Below, in pieces: positions 41,353-51,063 of a stretch of DNA of 64,000 bases. The position numbers and the translations under genes are program-made. The DNA comes from AC-32 sp963728765 (GTDB lineage Bacteria > Actinomycetota > Thermoleophilia > Gaiellales > Gaiellaceae). Within the stretch, counting starts at the first letter, position 1. The number at the start of each line of letters is the position of its first letter. The stretch lies in the NCBI GenBank assembly GCA_963728765.1, contig CAVSKX010000004.1, positions 186,001 to 250,000 on the forward strand, in the 5' to 3' direction. The notes below the pieces were generated by a model. That model worked only from the letters and a program-made list of their open reading frames with translations. It was not told the DNA's origin and searched no databases.

Positions 41353-41381
41353 GGGGGCGTTTGGGGGAGGGGAGCCGGCGC

Positions 41382-42788
41382 GTGATCGACACGCTGCGAT
41401 TGACCGCCGAAGAGGCGATCGGGTTGATCGAGCGCGGCGAGGTCAGCGGCGCCGAGCTGCACCGCTCGTACTCGGACGCGATCGCCGAGCGCGACCCCGA
41501 GCTCCACGCCTACCTCTGCACCGTCGACGAGCCCGTAGGCGACGGTGTCCCGATCGCGCTCAAGGACGTGATCTCGACGCGCGGCGTCGAGACGACCGCG
41601 GCCTCGAAGATCCTCGCCGGCTACAGGCCGGTCTTCGACGCAACCGTCGCAGCCCGCTGCAAGGACGCGGGCCTGCCGCTGCTCGGCAAGACCAACCTCG
41701 ACGAGTTCGCCATGGGCTCGTCGACGGAGAACTCGGCATACGGCCCCACGAGAAACCCGTGGGACCCGGACCGCGTCCCGGGCGGCTCCTCGGGCGGCTC
41801 GACCGCCGCGGTCGCCGCCGGGCTCGCTCCCTGGGCGCTCGGGTCCGACACCGGCGGCTCGATCAAGCAGCCGGCCGCGCTGTGCGGGGTCGTCGGCCTG
41901 CGCCCGACGTACGGCACCGTCTCCCGCTTCGGGATCGTCGCTTTCGCGTCGAGCCTCGACCAGGTCGGGCCGATCGCGAAGACCGTGCGCGACTGCGCGC
42001 TCCTGCACCGGATCATCGCCGGCCGCGATCCCGCCGACTCGACTACCGTCGAGCTCCCGGAGCCGATCGAGATCCCCGAGGCCGAGGATCTCGAGGGCCT
42101 GCGGGTCGGCGTCCCAAAGGAGCTGAACGCGGCCGAGGGAATCGAGCCCGGCGTGACCGAGGCGGTCGATCGCACGATCGAGCTCGCCCGTGAGCTCGGC
42201 GCCGAGGTGGGGGAGTGCCGCCTCCCGCGATCGGTCGAGTACGGCCTGCCTTGCTACTACCTGATCGCCCCCTCGGAGGCGTCGTCCAACCTCGCACGCT
42301 ACGACGGCGTCCGCTACGGCCTGCGCGTCGGGAACGGCGACGTCCGCACGATGTACGACCGTACGCGCGACGCCGGCTTCGGCGACGAGCCGAAGCGCCG
42401 GATCATGCTCGGCACCTACGCGCTCTCGGCCGGCTACTACGAGGCGTACTACGGCCAGGCGCAGAAGGTGCGCACCGTCATCCGGCAGGAGCACGACGCC
42501 GCGTTCGAGCAGTTCGACGTGCTCGTCAGCCCCACGTCGCCGACGGTCGCGTTCGAGCTCGGCGCGCGCACCGCGAACCCGCTCGCGATGTACGCGGCCG
42601 ACCTGCTCACGATCCCGTCGAACATGGCCGGTCTGCCCGGTCTCTCGATCCCGTGCGGCCTCTCGGAGGGGCTTCCCGTCGGCTTCCAGCTGATCGGCCC
42701 GCAGTTCTCGGAGAACCTGCTCTTCCGGGCCGGGCACGCGCTCGAGGGCGCGATCGGCTTCGACTACGTCCCGGAGCGCTTGAAGTGA
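41382..42788 (+). CDS. gatA: Asp/Glu-tRNA amidotransferase subunit A
   Basis: GTG 41382, behind GGGAGGGGAG, gives 468 residues. The amidase triad is visible: Lys61 in PIALKDVIS, the Ser pair in GGSSGGST (about 136-137), and Ser160 in GSDTGGSIKQPA. It produces ammonia from glutamine for GatB. Overlaps gatB by GTGA. Confidence 0.96.
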   Translation: MIDTLRLTAEEAIGLIERGEVSGAELHRSYSDAIAERDPELHAYLCTVDEPVGDGVPIALKDVISTRGVETTAASKILAGYRPVFDATVAARCKDAGLPLLGKTNLDEFAMGSSTENSAYGPTRNPWDPDRVPGGSSGGSTAAVAAGLAPWALGSDTGGSIKQPAALCGVVGLRPTYGTVSRFGIVAFASSLDQVGPIAKTVRDCALLHRIIAGRDPADSTTVELPEPIEIPEAEDLEGLRVGVPKELNAAEGIEPGVTEAVDRTIELARELGAEVGECRLPRSVEYGLPCYYLIAPSEASSNLARYDGVRYGLRVGNGDVRTMYDRTRDAGFGDEPKRRIMLGTYALSAGYYEAYYGQAQKVRTVIRQEHDAAFEQFDVLVSPTSPTVAFELGARTANPLAMYAADLLTIPSNMAGLPGLSIPCGLSEGLPVGFQLIGPQFSENLLFRAGHALEGAIGFDYVPERLK

Positions 42789-44185
42789 CGTGGGAACCGG
42801 TGATCGGCCTCGAGATCCACGTCCATCTAAAGACGCGGACGAAGATGTTCTGCAGGTGCGAGGTGGCGTACTTCGACCCGCCGAACACGCACACGTGCCC
42901 GGTCTGCCTCGCGTTCCCGGGCGCGCTACCCGTGCCGAACCGGAAGGCGGTCGAGTGGACGATCCTGCTCGGGCACGCGCTCGGTTGCAGCGTCCCCGAG
43001 CGGGCGATCTTCCACCGCAAGAACTACTTCTACCCGGACAACCCGAAGGGCTACCAGATCTCCCAGTACGACGAGCCGCTCTGCGTGGACGGGGCCTTCA
43101 CGGTCCCGGGCCCCGACGGCGACGCCGTGGTTGGGATCGAGCGCGCCCACCTCGAGGAGGACGCTGCGAAGACGATCCACGTCGGCGGCGCCGAGGGCCG
43201 GATCCACGGCGCGGACCGCTCGCTCGTCGACTTCAACCGCTGTGGCACGCCGCTGGTCGAGATCGTGACCAAGCCGGACATCCGCTCGGCCGAGGACGCG
43301 AAGCGGTTCCTGCAGCTGCTGCGACAGACGGTCGTCGAGCTCGGCATCTCGGACGCGGAGATGGAGAAGGGCTCGCTGCGGTTCGACGTCAACGTGTCGG
43401 TGCGGCCCGTGGGCTCGGACGAGCTCCGCACTCGCACCGAGCTGAAGAACATGAACTCCTTCAACTTCGCCGCCAAGGGGATCGAGCGCGAGGTGCGACG
43501 GCAGGTCGAGATCTGGGAGTCGGGCGGCGAGGTCGAGCAGGAGACGCTGCACTTCGACCCGGGCAACGAGTCGGCGCCGCCGTTGCGCTCGAAGGAGGAG
43601 GCGCAGGACTACCGCTATTTCCCGGAGCCCGACCTGGTGCCGCTCGAGCCGTCACGCGAGCTCGTGGAGCGGATGCAGAGGGAGTTGCCGGAGCTGCCGT
43701 CGGCACGGATCCATCGGTTGGAGGCCGAGGTCGGGTTCTCGCTCGCGGAGGGCCTCGTGACGAGCGGGCGCGACGAGCTCTACTCGCGGATCCCTGGGGA
43801 TCGGAAGGCGGCTGCGAACGTGGTCATGAATGAGTTCGCGGCAACGGGCCTCGATCCATTGAAGGTCAACGCTGAGGAGCTCGGGAAAGTGATTGCAGTG
43901 CGCGCGGAAATACCGCGGGCGGCGTTTGCGGAGGCGGTGGCCACGAGCGCCTCTCCGACATTCACAGCGGCGGATTTCATAAGCCTGAGATCAGTTGACG
44001 ATGTAGGCGAGCTCGACCCGGTGATCGACCGGATCCTGAGCGAGAACGAGCAGCAGGTCGAGGCGTACCGCGGCGGCAAGGAAGGGCTGCTCGGCTTCTT
44101 CGTCGGCCAGGTGATGAAGGAGACCGGCGGCGAGGCAAATCCGAAGGTCGTCAACGAGCGCCTGCGCGAGAAGCTGAGCGGCTGA
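42785..44185 (+). CDS. gatB: Asp/Glu-tRNA amidotransferase subunit B
   Basis: GTG 42785 overlaps the gatA stop and gives 466 residues. EPVIGLEIHVHLKTRTKMFC starts the cradle domain; zinc cysteines are in FCRCE and CPVCL. DFNRCGTPLVEIVT and the helical and YqeY tail domain (from about residue 300) follow. It binds the misacylated tRNA and performs phosphorylation and amidation. Presence of gatCAB implies no glutaminyl- and/or asparaginyl-tRNA synthetase. Confidence 0.96.
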   Translation: MTWEPVIGLEIHVHLKTRTKMFCRCEVAYFDPPNTHTCPVCLAFPGALPVPNRKAVEWTILLGHALGCSVPERAIFHRKNYFYPDNPKGYQISQYDEPLCVDGAFTVPGPDGDAVVGIERAHLEEDAAKTIHVGGAEGRIHGADRSLVDFNRCGTPLVEIVTKPDIRSAEDAKRFLQLLRQTVVELGISDAEMEKGSLRFDVNVSVRPVGSDELRTRTELKNMNSFNFAAKGIEREVRRQVEIWESGGEVEQETLHFDPGNESAPPLRSKEEAQDYRYFPEPDLVPLEPSRELVERMQRELPELPSARIHRLEAEVGFSLAEGLVTSGRDELYSRIPGDRKAAANVVMNEFAATGLDPLKVNAEELGKVIAVRAEIPRAAFAEAVATSASPTFTAADFISLRSVDDVGELDPVIDRILSENEQQVEAYRGGKEGLLGFFVGQVMKETGGEANPKVVNERLREKLSG

Positions 44186-44254
44186 CCCGGCGCTCGGGGT
44201 ACCTACTCGGTAGCGGCCGGAATGTCCGGCCAGTGGTCCGAGACAGGGAGTGGT

Positions 44255-45118
44255 ATGGGTACCCGCGGCCTCAGGCTCACTATGGTGCTGGTCGTCCTTC
44301 TGGCGCTGCTGCCGTCGCCTGCGGCCGCCTCGCGCGACGCCGGCGTCGCTGCCTTGCAGGTCGCACTGCGCGCGCGCGGGCTCTATGCGGGCTCGATCGA
44401 CGGCCTGAAAGGGCCGCTGACGAGCGCGGCGACCAAGCGCTTCCAGCGGCGGGCCGGGCTGGCGCCGAGCGGTCTCGCCGGCACGAACACCCGCGCGGCG
44501 CTGGGCCGCTACGGCCGGCACGTCCTCGGCAGCCGGCCCCTGTCCCGCGCTACGCGAGGCTGGGACGTGGCGGCGCTGCAGTTCCTGCTCGCGTGGCACG
44601 GGTTCCCGTCGGCGACGATCGACGGCGCACTGGGCTTCCACACCGACCGGGCACTACGACGCTTCCAGCGCTGGGCGGGTCTCCGCGTCGACGGCGTCGC
44701 CGGCGCGAGCACCGTCGCCGCGCTCCGGCGCGCGCCCCCAACGTGTCCGATCGCGCTGGCGTGGCCGCTGGAAGCGCCGCTCGGCAACGGGTTCGGGCCG
44801 CGAGGCAACCATTTCCACGCCGGCATCGACCTGCTCGCTCCGGCGGGGACGACGGTCAGAGCCGCGGCGCCGGGCCGGGTCGCGTACGCCGGCCGGATAG
44901 ACGGCGGCTGGGGCAAGCTCGTCGTCGTGGTGCACGCGCGTCGAGTGCGCACGATGTACGCACACCTCTCCACGGTCGCAGTCGACGTCGGCGAGCGCGT
45001 GGCCACCGGCGCGCGGGTCGGCGCCGTCGGGTCCACCGGAAACGCGACCGGCCCACACCTGCACTTCGAGGTGCGCCTCCGCGGCGCGTCGGTCGATCCG
45101 AGCACGGCCCTGCCGTGA
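44255..45118 (+). CDS. Secreted peptidoglycan-binding and M23 endopeptidase protein
   Basis: I prefer ATG 44255 (287 residues, GGGAG just upstream) over ATG 44222. A signal peptide (LRLTMVLVVLLALLPSPAAA) is followed by two peptidoglycan-binding repeats (VAALQVALRARGLYAGSIDG and VAALQFLLAWHGFPSATIDG). The C-terminal M23 domain has the zinc ligands in NHFHAGIDL and HLHFEVR. It probably cuts peptide cross-links in the cell wall. Confidence 0.9.
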   Translation: MGTRGLRLTMVLVVLLALLPSPAAASRDAGVAALQVALRARGLYAGSIDGLKGPLTSAATKRFQRRAGLAPSGLAGTNTRAALGRYGRHVLGSRPLSRATRGWDVAALQFLLAWHGFPSATIDGALGFHTDRALRRFQRWAGLRVDGVAGASTVAALRRAPPTCPIALAWPLEAPLGNGFGPRGNHFHAGIDLLAPAGTTVRAAAPGRVAYAGRIDGGWGKLVVVVHARRVRTMYAHLSTVAVDVGERVATGARVGAVGSTGNATGPHLHFEVRLRGASVDPSTALP

Positions 45119-45154
45119 TCCGGGCCTCTCACGGCCGCCGGTAGCGCTACCCTC

Positions 45155-46309
45155 GTGGTCTTGGCCGAGAAGCGCTATCTGATGACACCCGGCCCGACGC
45201 CCGCGCCACCCGAGGTGCTGGCGGCGATCGCGCAACCGGTGATCCACCACCGTGGGCCGGATTACCGCAAGCTCTACTCGGAGGCGCTCGCCCGGCTGCG
45301 CGAGGTCTTTTGCACCGAGCAGGAGGTGCTGCTGTTCGGCGGCTCCGGGTCCGGCGCGATGGAGTCAGGAGCCGCGAACGTTCTCTCGCCCGGCGATCCG
45401 GTGCTGGTCGTCTCGGCCGGGTACTTCGGCGAGCGCTGGGTCGCGATCGCGAAGGCCTACGGCGCCGAGGTCGACCACCTGCGCTACGCCTGGGGCGAGA
45501 TCCCGTCGGCCGACGACGTGGCGGCGCGCTTGCGCGAGCGCGAGGCGGCGATCCTCTTCTTCACCCACTCCGAGACCTCGACCGGGGTCGTGATCGACCC
45601 GCAGCCGTTCGCCGCGGCCGCGCGCGACGCGGGAGCCCTGAGCGCGGTCGACGCCGTTTCGAGCCTCGGCGCGGTGCCGTTCGAGACCGACGCCTGGGGA
45701 ATCGACGTCGTCGCCTCAGGAGCGCAGAAGGCGCTCATGACCCCGCCCGGCCTCGCGATGGTCAGTGCCTCCGAAGCCGCGTGGGCGCGGGCCGCCGACG
45801 CGACGTCACCGCGCTTCTACTGGGACTGGGAGCGGACGCGCAAGGGCCAGGCGACCTTGGACGCGCCGGTCACGCCGCCCGTCTCCCTGGTCGCCGGCCT
45901 GAACGTGGCCCTCGGGATGCTGCTGGAAGAGGGGCTCGAGGGCGCCTTCGACCGGCACCGCCGACTCGGCCGCGCCTGCCGCGAGGGCGTGAAGGCGATG
46001 GGACTCGAGCTATCGTCGCCGGACGACGACAGCTCGGCGGTGGTCACCGCCGTGCGCGCGCCCGAAGGCATCGACTCCGGCGAGCTGGTGCTGCTGCTGC
46101 GCGACCGCCACGGCGTCACGCTTGCGCCGGGCCAGGGCGAGCTGAAGGGGAAGATCTTCCGCATCGGCCACATCGGCTACTACGACGTCTTCGACATCAC
46201 GACCGCGCTGGCGGCGGTCGAGCTCGCGCTCGTCGAGCTCGGAGCCGAGATCGAGCGCGGCGTCGCGGTCAGCCGCGCGCTCGAGGCGTTCGAGCACACC
46301 CCGGTGTGA
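45155..46309 (+). CDS. Class V PLP-dependent aminotransferase (likely serine pathway)
   Basis: The protein has 384 residues; the start codon at 45155 or a TTG two codons later are both possible. RYLMTPGPTPAPPEVLAAIA opens the alanine-glyoxylate/serine-pyruvate family. PLP Lys192 lies in SGAQKALMTPPG. It overlaps serA by GTGTGA, so by context it may supply the phosphoserine aminotransferase step or run serine/glyoxylate transamination. The exact reaction is inferred from linkage. Confidence 0.88.
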   Translation: MVLAEKRYLMTPGPTPAPPEVLAAIAQPVIHHRGPDYRKLYSEALARLREVFCTEQEVLLFGGSGSGAMESGAANVLSPGDPVLVVSAGYFGERWVAIAKAYGAEVDHLRYAWGEIPSADDVAARLREREAAILFFTHSETSTGVVIDPQPFAAAARDAGALSAVDAVSSLGAVPFETDAWGIDVVASGAQKALMTPPGLAMVSASEAAWARAADATSPRFYWDWERTRKGQATLDAPVTPPVSLVAGLNVALGMLLEEGLEGAFDRHRRLGRACREGVKAMGLELSSPDDDSSAVVTAVRAPEGIDSGELVLLLRDRHGVTLAPGQGELKGKIFRIGHIGYYDVFDITTALAAVELALVELGAEIERGVAVSRALEAFEHTPV

Positions 46310-47889
46310 CCCGGGCTCGCGTTCTCGTCCGTGAGCAGATCGCCGATGCGGGGGTCGAGCTTCTGCGCGAGCGTTTCGACGTCGACGTGGACTCGAACGG
46401 CGACCTCGCCGCCACGATCGGCGACTATGACGCGATCGTGATCCGCTCGGCGACGAAGCTCACGGCGGACGTGATCGAGCGGGCAGAGCGGCTGAAGGTG
46501 ATCGGCCGGGCCGGGGTCGGCGTCGACAACGTGGACGTCGACGCGGCGACGCGGCGCGGGATCGTCGTCGCCAACGCGCCCGAGTCGACTGTCACCTCGG
46601 CGGCCGAGCACACGGTCGGCCTGCTGGTCGCGCTCGCGCGCAACATCCCGCAGGCGCACGCGGCGCTGAAACAGGGCCGGTGGGAGCGCTCGGCCTGGGG
46701 AGGGATCGAGCTCGAGGGCAAGACCCTCGGGGTGCTCGGCTTCGGCCGGATCGGCCAGCAGGTCGCGCGCCGCGCGCTCGGGCTCGGCATGCGCGTGGTC
46801 GCCTACGACCCGTTCGTGGCGAAGGAGCGCTTTCGCGAGCTCGGCGCCGAGCGCGCGGAGAGCCCGGACGAGGTGCTCGCCGTCGCGGAGTTCCTCACGC
46901 TGCATCTGCCGTCGACCGCCGAGACGCGCGGCTTTCTGGACGACGAGGCGATCGCGAAGCTTCCCGACGGCGCGCGCGTGATCAACGCTGCTCGCGGCGA
47001 GCTCGTCGTCGAGGAGGCGCTGATCGAGGCGCTGCGCTCGGGCAAGCTCGCCGCCGCTGCGATCGACGTCTACGCGCAGGAGCCGTACTCGGGGCCGCTG
47101 CTCGAGCTCGAGAACGTCGTCGTCACGCCGCACCTCGCGGCCTCGACCGAGGAGGCGCAGGACCGCGCGGGCCTGATCGTCGCCGAGCAGGTGGCGGCCG
47201 CGTTGGAGGGCGCGCTCGTGAGCAACGCCGTCAACATCCCCTCGATCGGCGCGGAGGACCTCGAGGTGCTCGGGCCGTACGTCCCGCTCGCGGCGAAGCT
47301 CGGACGGCTGGCGATGGAGCTCGCCGAGGGTCGCGCCGAGCGGATCACGCTCTCGTACTACGGCGCGCTCTCCGGCTACGACACCCGGCTGCTGACCGTC
47401 GCGGCGCTGAACGGCGCCTTCCAGGGACGCTCGGACCAGCCGGTGAACTACGTCAACGCGCCGGTGATCGCGGCCGAGCGCGGGATCGAGGTCGCGGAGG
47501 AACGGCGCCGCGCGTCGCGCGACTTCACCAACCTCGTGCGCGTCGAGATCGCCTCCAACGGCGAGCGCGTGCGCGCCGCGGGGACGACCATCGGGACCGA
47601 GAACCGGCACTGGCTCGTGAACGCCCTCGGCTTCGAGCTCGAGATGGAGCTCGCGCCGCTGATGGTGTTCTTTCGCTACGACGACGTCCCGGGGGTGATC
47701 GGGCGCGTCGGAACGCTCTTCGGCGAGGCCGGCGTGAACATCGCCAACATGGCCGTCTCGCGGACGCGGCGCGGGGGCAAGGCGCTGATGGCGCTCTCAC
47801 TCGACGGCGAGCCGCCGCCGGAGCTCGTCGAGGCCGTACGCGAGCAGGGCTATGACGACGCGCACGTGATCAGGCTCGGGCCGGCCTGA
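46306..47889 (+). CDS. serA: D-3-phosphoglycerate dehydrogenase
   Basis: GTG 46306 gives 527 residues, the long (type 1) form. The NAD motif is LGVLGFGRIGQQVA; catalytic regions are HLPSTAETRGF, INAARGELV and VVTPHLAASTEEAQ. The intervening ASB domain and C-terminal ACT domain (FFRYDDVPGVIGRVGTLFGE) complete the architecture, allowing serine feedback. Coupled to the upstream aminotransferase gene. Confidence 0.95.
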   Translation: MTRARVLVREQIADAGVELLRERFDVDVDSNGDLAATIGDYDAIVIRSATKLTADVIERAERLKVIGRAGVGVDNVDVDAATRRGIVVANAPESTVTSAAEHTVGLLVALARNIPQAHAALKQGRWERSAWGGIELEGKTLGVLGFGRIGQQVARRALGLGMRVVAYDPFVAKERFRELGAERAESPDEVLAVAEFLTLHLPSTAETRGFLDDEAIAKLPDGARVINAARGELVVEEALIEALRSGKLAAAAIDVYAQEPYSGPLLELENVVVTPHLAASTEEAQDRAGLIVAEQVAAALEGALVSNAVNIPSIGAEDLEVLGPYVPLAAKLGRLAMELAEGRAERITLSYYGALSGYDTRLLTVAALNGAFQGRSDQPVNYVNAPVIAAERGIEVAEERRRASRDFTNLVRVEIASNGERVRAAGTTIGTENRHWLVNALGFELEMELAPLMVFFRYDDVPGVIGRVGTLFGEAGVNIANMAVSRTRRGGKALMALSLDGEPPPELVEAVREQGYDDAHVIRLGPA

Positions 47890-47914
47890 TCGAAGAGAGC
47901 TCAGACCTGTTCGG

Positions 47915-48253
47915 TCAAGGCGGCCCCTTGCGGGACCTCGGGTTGAGCCGGCGCACGATCGCCGCCGCGGCGCGATCGACCTTCTCGACGATCGCGTAGC
48001 GCCGCCGCTCACGCACGACCTCCTCGACCTCCGGCTCGACGTGCTCGTGGCGCACGACGAAGCGCGTCGGGTGCGCGCGCACGTTCTCGTACTCGTCCAG
48101 CGGCACCTCGATCCGATGCATGCAGTGCGCATCGCCGCACTCACAGAGGAACTCCGCCTCGTTCGACTCGAAGCGCTCGGACGCCTCCGCGATGCCTTCG
48201 TTGACGGCGCGGAAGAACGCTTCGTTGCGCGCGTTGTCCGACCGGGGGGCCAT
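47915..48253 (-). CDS. Conserved actinobacterial hypothetical protein with Cys motif
   Basis: ATG 48253 gives 112 residues. RNEAFFRAVNEGIAEASERF, FLCECGDAHCMHRIEVPLDEYE, RFVVRHEHVEPEVEEVVRE and YAIVEKVDRAAAAIV follow a pattern I know from many short uncharacterised actinobacterial proteins. The CECGDAxC cysteines could bind metal. No function known. It converges with serA and diverges from the YbaK gene. Confidence 0.75.
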   Translation of the reverse strand: MAPRSDNARNEAFFRAVNEGIAEASERFESNEAEFLCECGDAHCMHRIEVPLDEYENVRAHPTRFVVRHEHVEPEVEEVVRERRRYAIVEKVDRAAAAIVRRLNPRSRKGPP

Positions 48254-48306
48254 CGGTGCTAGAACGGCGAAGCTTGTCAAACGGTTGCGCGGGTACCCTT
48301 CCGGCC

Positions 48307-48810
48307 ATGGCGACCAAGGAGTGGCCAGAGGCGGTCGAGCGCGTTTCCTCCTACCTCCGCGAGGCCCGCGCCGAGGTTCGGCTCGAGGAGTTCCCGGACG
48401 GGACGCCGACGGCGAAGGACGCGGCGCGTGCGGTGGGCTGCGAGCTCGGGCAGATCGTGAAATCGCTCGTGTTCGACTGCGACGGCCGCGCAGTTGTCGC
48501 GCTGATTCCCGGCGACCGCCGAGCCGACTCGGACAAGATCGCCCGCGCCGCGGACGCCCGTTTCGCACGCATCGCAGGCAGTGAGGAAGTGCGCGACGCG
48601 ACCGGTTTCGAGCCCGGCGCGGTGTGCCCGTTCCCGCTGCCCCGCGTCTCCGCGATCTTCGTCGAGCGCACGCTCCTCTCGCAGCCGGTGCTCTGGGTCG
48701 GGGCCGGCTCCGAGCGACACATGGCCGCGCTGTCCCCGACCGAGCTGCTCCGCCTCTCGCGCGGCCGTCCCATGGACGTCGTCGAGCAGGCCCCTTACCA
48801 TCCGTCCTGA
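48307..48810 (+). CDS. YbaK/EbsC-type aminoacyl-tRNA deacylase
   Basis: ATG 48307 gives 167 residues. DGTPTAKDAARAVGCELGQIVKSLVF carries the conserved Lys of the family; VVALIPGDRRADSDKIA and WVGAGSERHMAALSP complete the fold. These trans-editing enzymes clear mischarged tRNA (often Cys-tRNA-Pro). The ilvE gene follows 12 bases later. Confidence 0.88.
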   Translation: MATKEWPEAVERVSSYLREARAEVRLEEFPDGTPTAKDAARAVGCELGQIVKSLVFDCDGRAVVALIPGDRRADSDKIARAADARFARIAGSEEVRDATGFEPGAVCPFPLPRVSAIFVERTLLSQPVLWVGAGSERHMAALSPTELLRLSRGRPMDVVEQAPYHPS

Positions 48811-48822
48811 GAGGAGACGTTT

Positions 48823-49758
48823 GTGCGCGAGACCGAGAAGATCTGGATGAACGGAGAGCTCGTCGACTGGGCCGACGCGCGCATCCACGTGGGCGCCCAC
48901 GGGCTCCACTACGGCTCCGGCGTCTTCGAAGGGATCCGCGCCTACGAGACCCCGAAGGGAACGGCCGTTTTCCGGCTCAGCGAGCACCTGAAGCGGCTCG
49001 ACAACTCCGCGAAGCTGCTGAACATGGAGCTCCCGTACTCGATCGAAGAGCTCCGCTTGGCGTGCCACGAGCTGATCGCGGTGAATGGCCTCCCGGAGTG
49101 CTACCTCCGCCCGATCGCGTTCTTCGGCTACGGGGAGCTCGGCGTCTCTGCGATGGGCAACCCCGTCGACGTGGTGATCATGAGCTGGCCGTGGGGCGCC
49201 TACCTCGGCGAGGACGGCCTCAAAAACGGCATCAGCGCCAAGATCTCCAGCTGGGAGCGCATCGGGCCGAACGTGATCCCGCACGTCGCCAAGGCGACCG
49301 GCGTCTACCTGAACTCGATGCTCGCCGTGACGGAGGCCAACCGGGCCGGCTACGACGAGGCGATCCTCATGACCGCCGACGGCTTCGTCGCCGACGGCTC
49401 CGGTGAGAACGTCTTCATCGTCAAGGGCGGCGAGCTGTACACACCTGACCTCTCGACCTCGATCCTGCCCGGGATCACGCGCGACACGGTCATCCAGATC
49501 GCACAGGACCTCGGCTACACGGTTCACGAGAAATCGCTGATCCGCTCCGACCTCTACCTCGCCGACGAGGCCTTCATGACCGGCACCGCTGCCGAGGTGA
49601 CGCCGCTGCGCGCCGTCGACGACATCGAAATCGGGGTCGGCGCGATCACGCTCGAGATCCAGGAGGCCTACCTGGACACCGCGCGCGGCCGCAGTGAGCG
49701 CTGGGCCCAGTGGCTCGAGTACGCCACTCCCGCGCCTGCCACGACCGCCGAGGCTTGA
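48823..49758 (+). CDS. ilvE: Branched-chain amino acid aminotransferase
   Basis: A GTG start gives 311 residues. MNGELVDWADARIHVGAHGL and HYGSGVFEGIRAYETPKG open the class IV fold; PLP Lys157 lies in HVAKATGVYLNSM; DGFVADGSGENVFIV and LPGITRDTVIQIA follow. It makes or degrades Leu, Ile and Val. The 3' end overlaps the next gene by 4 bases. Confidence 0.95.
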   Translation: MRETEKIWMNGELVDWADARIHVGAHGLHYGSGVFEGIRAYETPKGTAVFRLSEHLKRLDNSAKLLNMELPYSIEELRLACHELIAVNGLPECYLRPIAFFGYGELGVSAMGNPVDVVIMSWPWGAYLGEDGLKNGISAKISSWERIGPNVIPHVAKATGVYLNSMLAVTEANRAGYDEAILMTADGFVADGSGENVFIVKGGELYTPDLSTSILPGITRDTVIQIAQDLGYTVHEKSLIRSDLYLADEAFMTGTAAEVTPLRAVDDIEIGVGAITLEIQEAYLDTARGRSERWAQWLEYATPAPATTAEA

Positions 49759-50873
49759 GCACCGGCGTTCGCGCGGTACCGCTGGCTCGACCGCTCCTCG
49801 ACGAGCGGGAGGAGGAGCTCGTCCTCGAGGTTCTCCGCTCGGGCCGGCTGTCGCTTGGCCCGACGATCGACCGCTTCGAGGAGCTGCTGGCGGAGCGGAT
49901 CGGCGCGCCGTACGTGGCGGCGGTCTCGAGCGGGACTGCAGGGTTGCATCTGCTCGCGCACATCGCGGGGTTGGGGCCGGGAGACGAGGCGATCACCTCA
50001 CCGATCTCCTTCGCGTCGTCGGCGAACTGCTTCATCTTCGAGGGCGCTGTCCCGGTGTTCGCGGACGTCGACCCGCGGACGCTGAACCTCGATCCCTCGG
50101 CGCTCGAAGCCGCGATCACACCGCAGACGAAGGCGGTCGTCGCGGTCGACATGTTCGGCTACCCGTGCGAGCTGGACGAGATCCGCGACATCTGCTCGCG
50201 GCACGGGCTGACGCTGATCGAGGACGCGGCCGAGGCGCTGGGCGCGGAGTACAAGACGCGCCAGGTGGGCTCGCACGGGCCGTCGGGGGTGTTCGGCTTC
50301 TACCCGAACAAGCAGCTCGCGACCGGTGAGGGCGGAGTCGTCTTCACGCACTCCGAGCGCGAGTGGCAGCTCGTGCGCAGCCTGCGCAACCAGGGCCGAG
50401 CCTACGAAGGCGGGGCGTGGTTCCACCACGTGCGGCTCGGGTTCAACTACCGCTGGACCGACGTGCAGGCAGCAATCGGAATCGGGCAGCTGGAGAAGCT
50501 CGACCGGCTGCTCGAGCTGCGCGCCGCCGCGGCCGAGCGGTACCGGCGGCTGCTCGAGGGCGTCGACGTCGAGCTCCTGTGCGAGGACGACGAGGATCAC
50601 CGCCGCTCGTGGTTCGTCTACGTCGTGGCACTGCCCGAGGGCTCCGACCGCGCGCGGGTGATGGCCGAGTTGCGCGCGCAGGGGATCGGGACGGCCGAGT
50701 ACGTCCCGTGCGTGCATCTGCAGCCGTACATGCGTGAGGCGTACGGCTTCCGCGAGGGGATCTGCCCGGTCGCGGAGGACTTCGCGTCGCGGTCGCTCGC
50801 GCTGCCGTTCTACCCCCAGCTCGAGGCCGAGGATCAGGAGCGAGTCGTGGACGTCCTGCGCGCCGCGCTCTGA
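49755..50873 (+). CDS. DegT/DnrJ/EryC1-family sugar aminotransferase
   Basis: TTG 49755 overlaps the ilvE stop and gives 372 residues. VSSGTAGLHLLAHIAGLGPGDE, IEDAAEALGAEY and FGFYPNKQLATGEGG with PLP Lys186 match the family that aminates nucleotide-bound keto-sugars. NYRWTDVQAAIGIGQLEKL follows. The pairing with ilvE is probably positional; no sugar-biosynthesis cluster is in view, so the acceptor is unknown. Confidence 0.9.
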   Translation: MSTGVRAVPLARPLLDEREEELVLEVLRSGRLSLGPTIDRFEELLAERIGAPYVAAVSSGTAGLHLLAHIAGLGPGDEAITSPISFASSANCFIFEGAVPVFADVDPRTLNLDPSALEAAITPQTKAVVAVDMFGYPCELDEIRDICSRHGLTLIEDAAEALGAEYKTRQVGSHGPSGVFGFYPNKQLATGEGGVVFTHSEREWQLVRSLRNQGRAYEGGAWFHHVRLGFNYRWTDVQAAIGIGQLEKLDRLLELRAAAAERYRRLLEGVDVELLCEDDEDHRRSWFVYVVALPEGSDRARVMAELRAQGIGTAEYVPCVHLQPYMREAYGFREGICPVAEDFASRSLALPFYPQLEAEDQERVVDVLRAAL

Positions 50874-50972
50874 CGCGCCTGTGGACGAACCGGCGCCGAA
50901 CCGGCACGAAGCCGTGACAGACCTGCGCGCCGCTACCCGGTAGCGTCGGCCGCGAGGGAGGCGGGTCGAAAG

Positions 50973-50989
50973 CCCCACCCTGGGTGGGG
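50973..50989. terminator. Short GC hairpin after the DegT-type gene
   Basis: CCCCACC-CTG-GGTGGGG lies 100 bases after the stop at 50873, followed by GATTGGG without a T tract. It may end the ilvE transcript; weak. Confidence 0.35.
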
Positions 50990-51063
50990 GATTGGGTTCT
51001 CGCGTGCGCGCGTGAACATTCACCCCTCGCGGTCACGTCTCGCGGGCACGCGATAATCCGCCC

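Noticed and set aside
41193..41381. An N-terminal extension of gatA
   Set aside because: The extra 63 codons are Pro/Arg-rich and precede the ribosome-binding site. GTG 41382 gives the normal family N-terminus.
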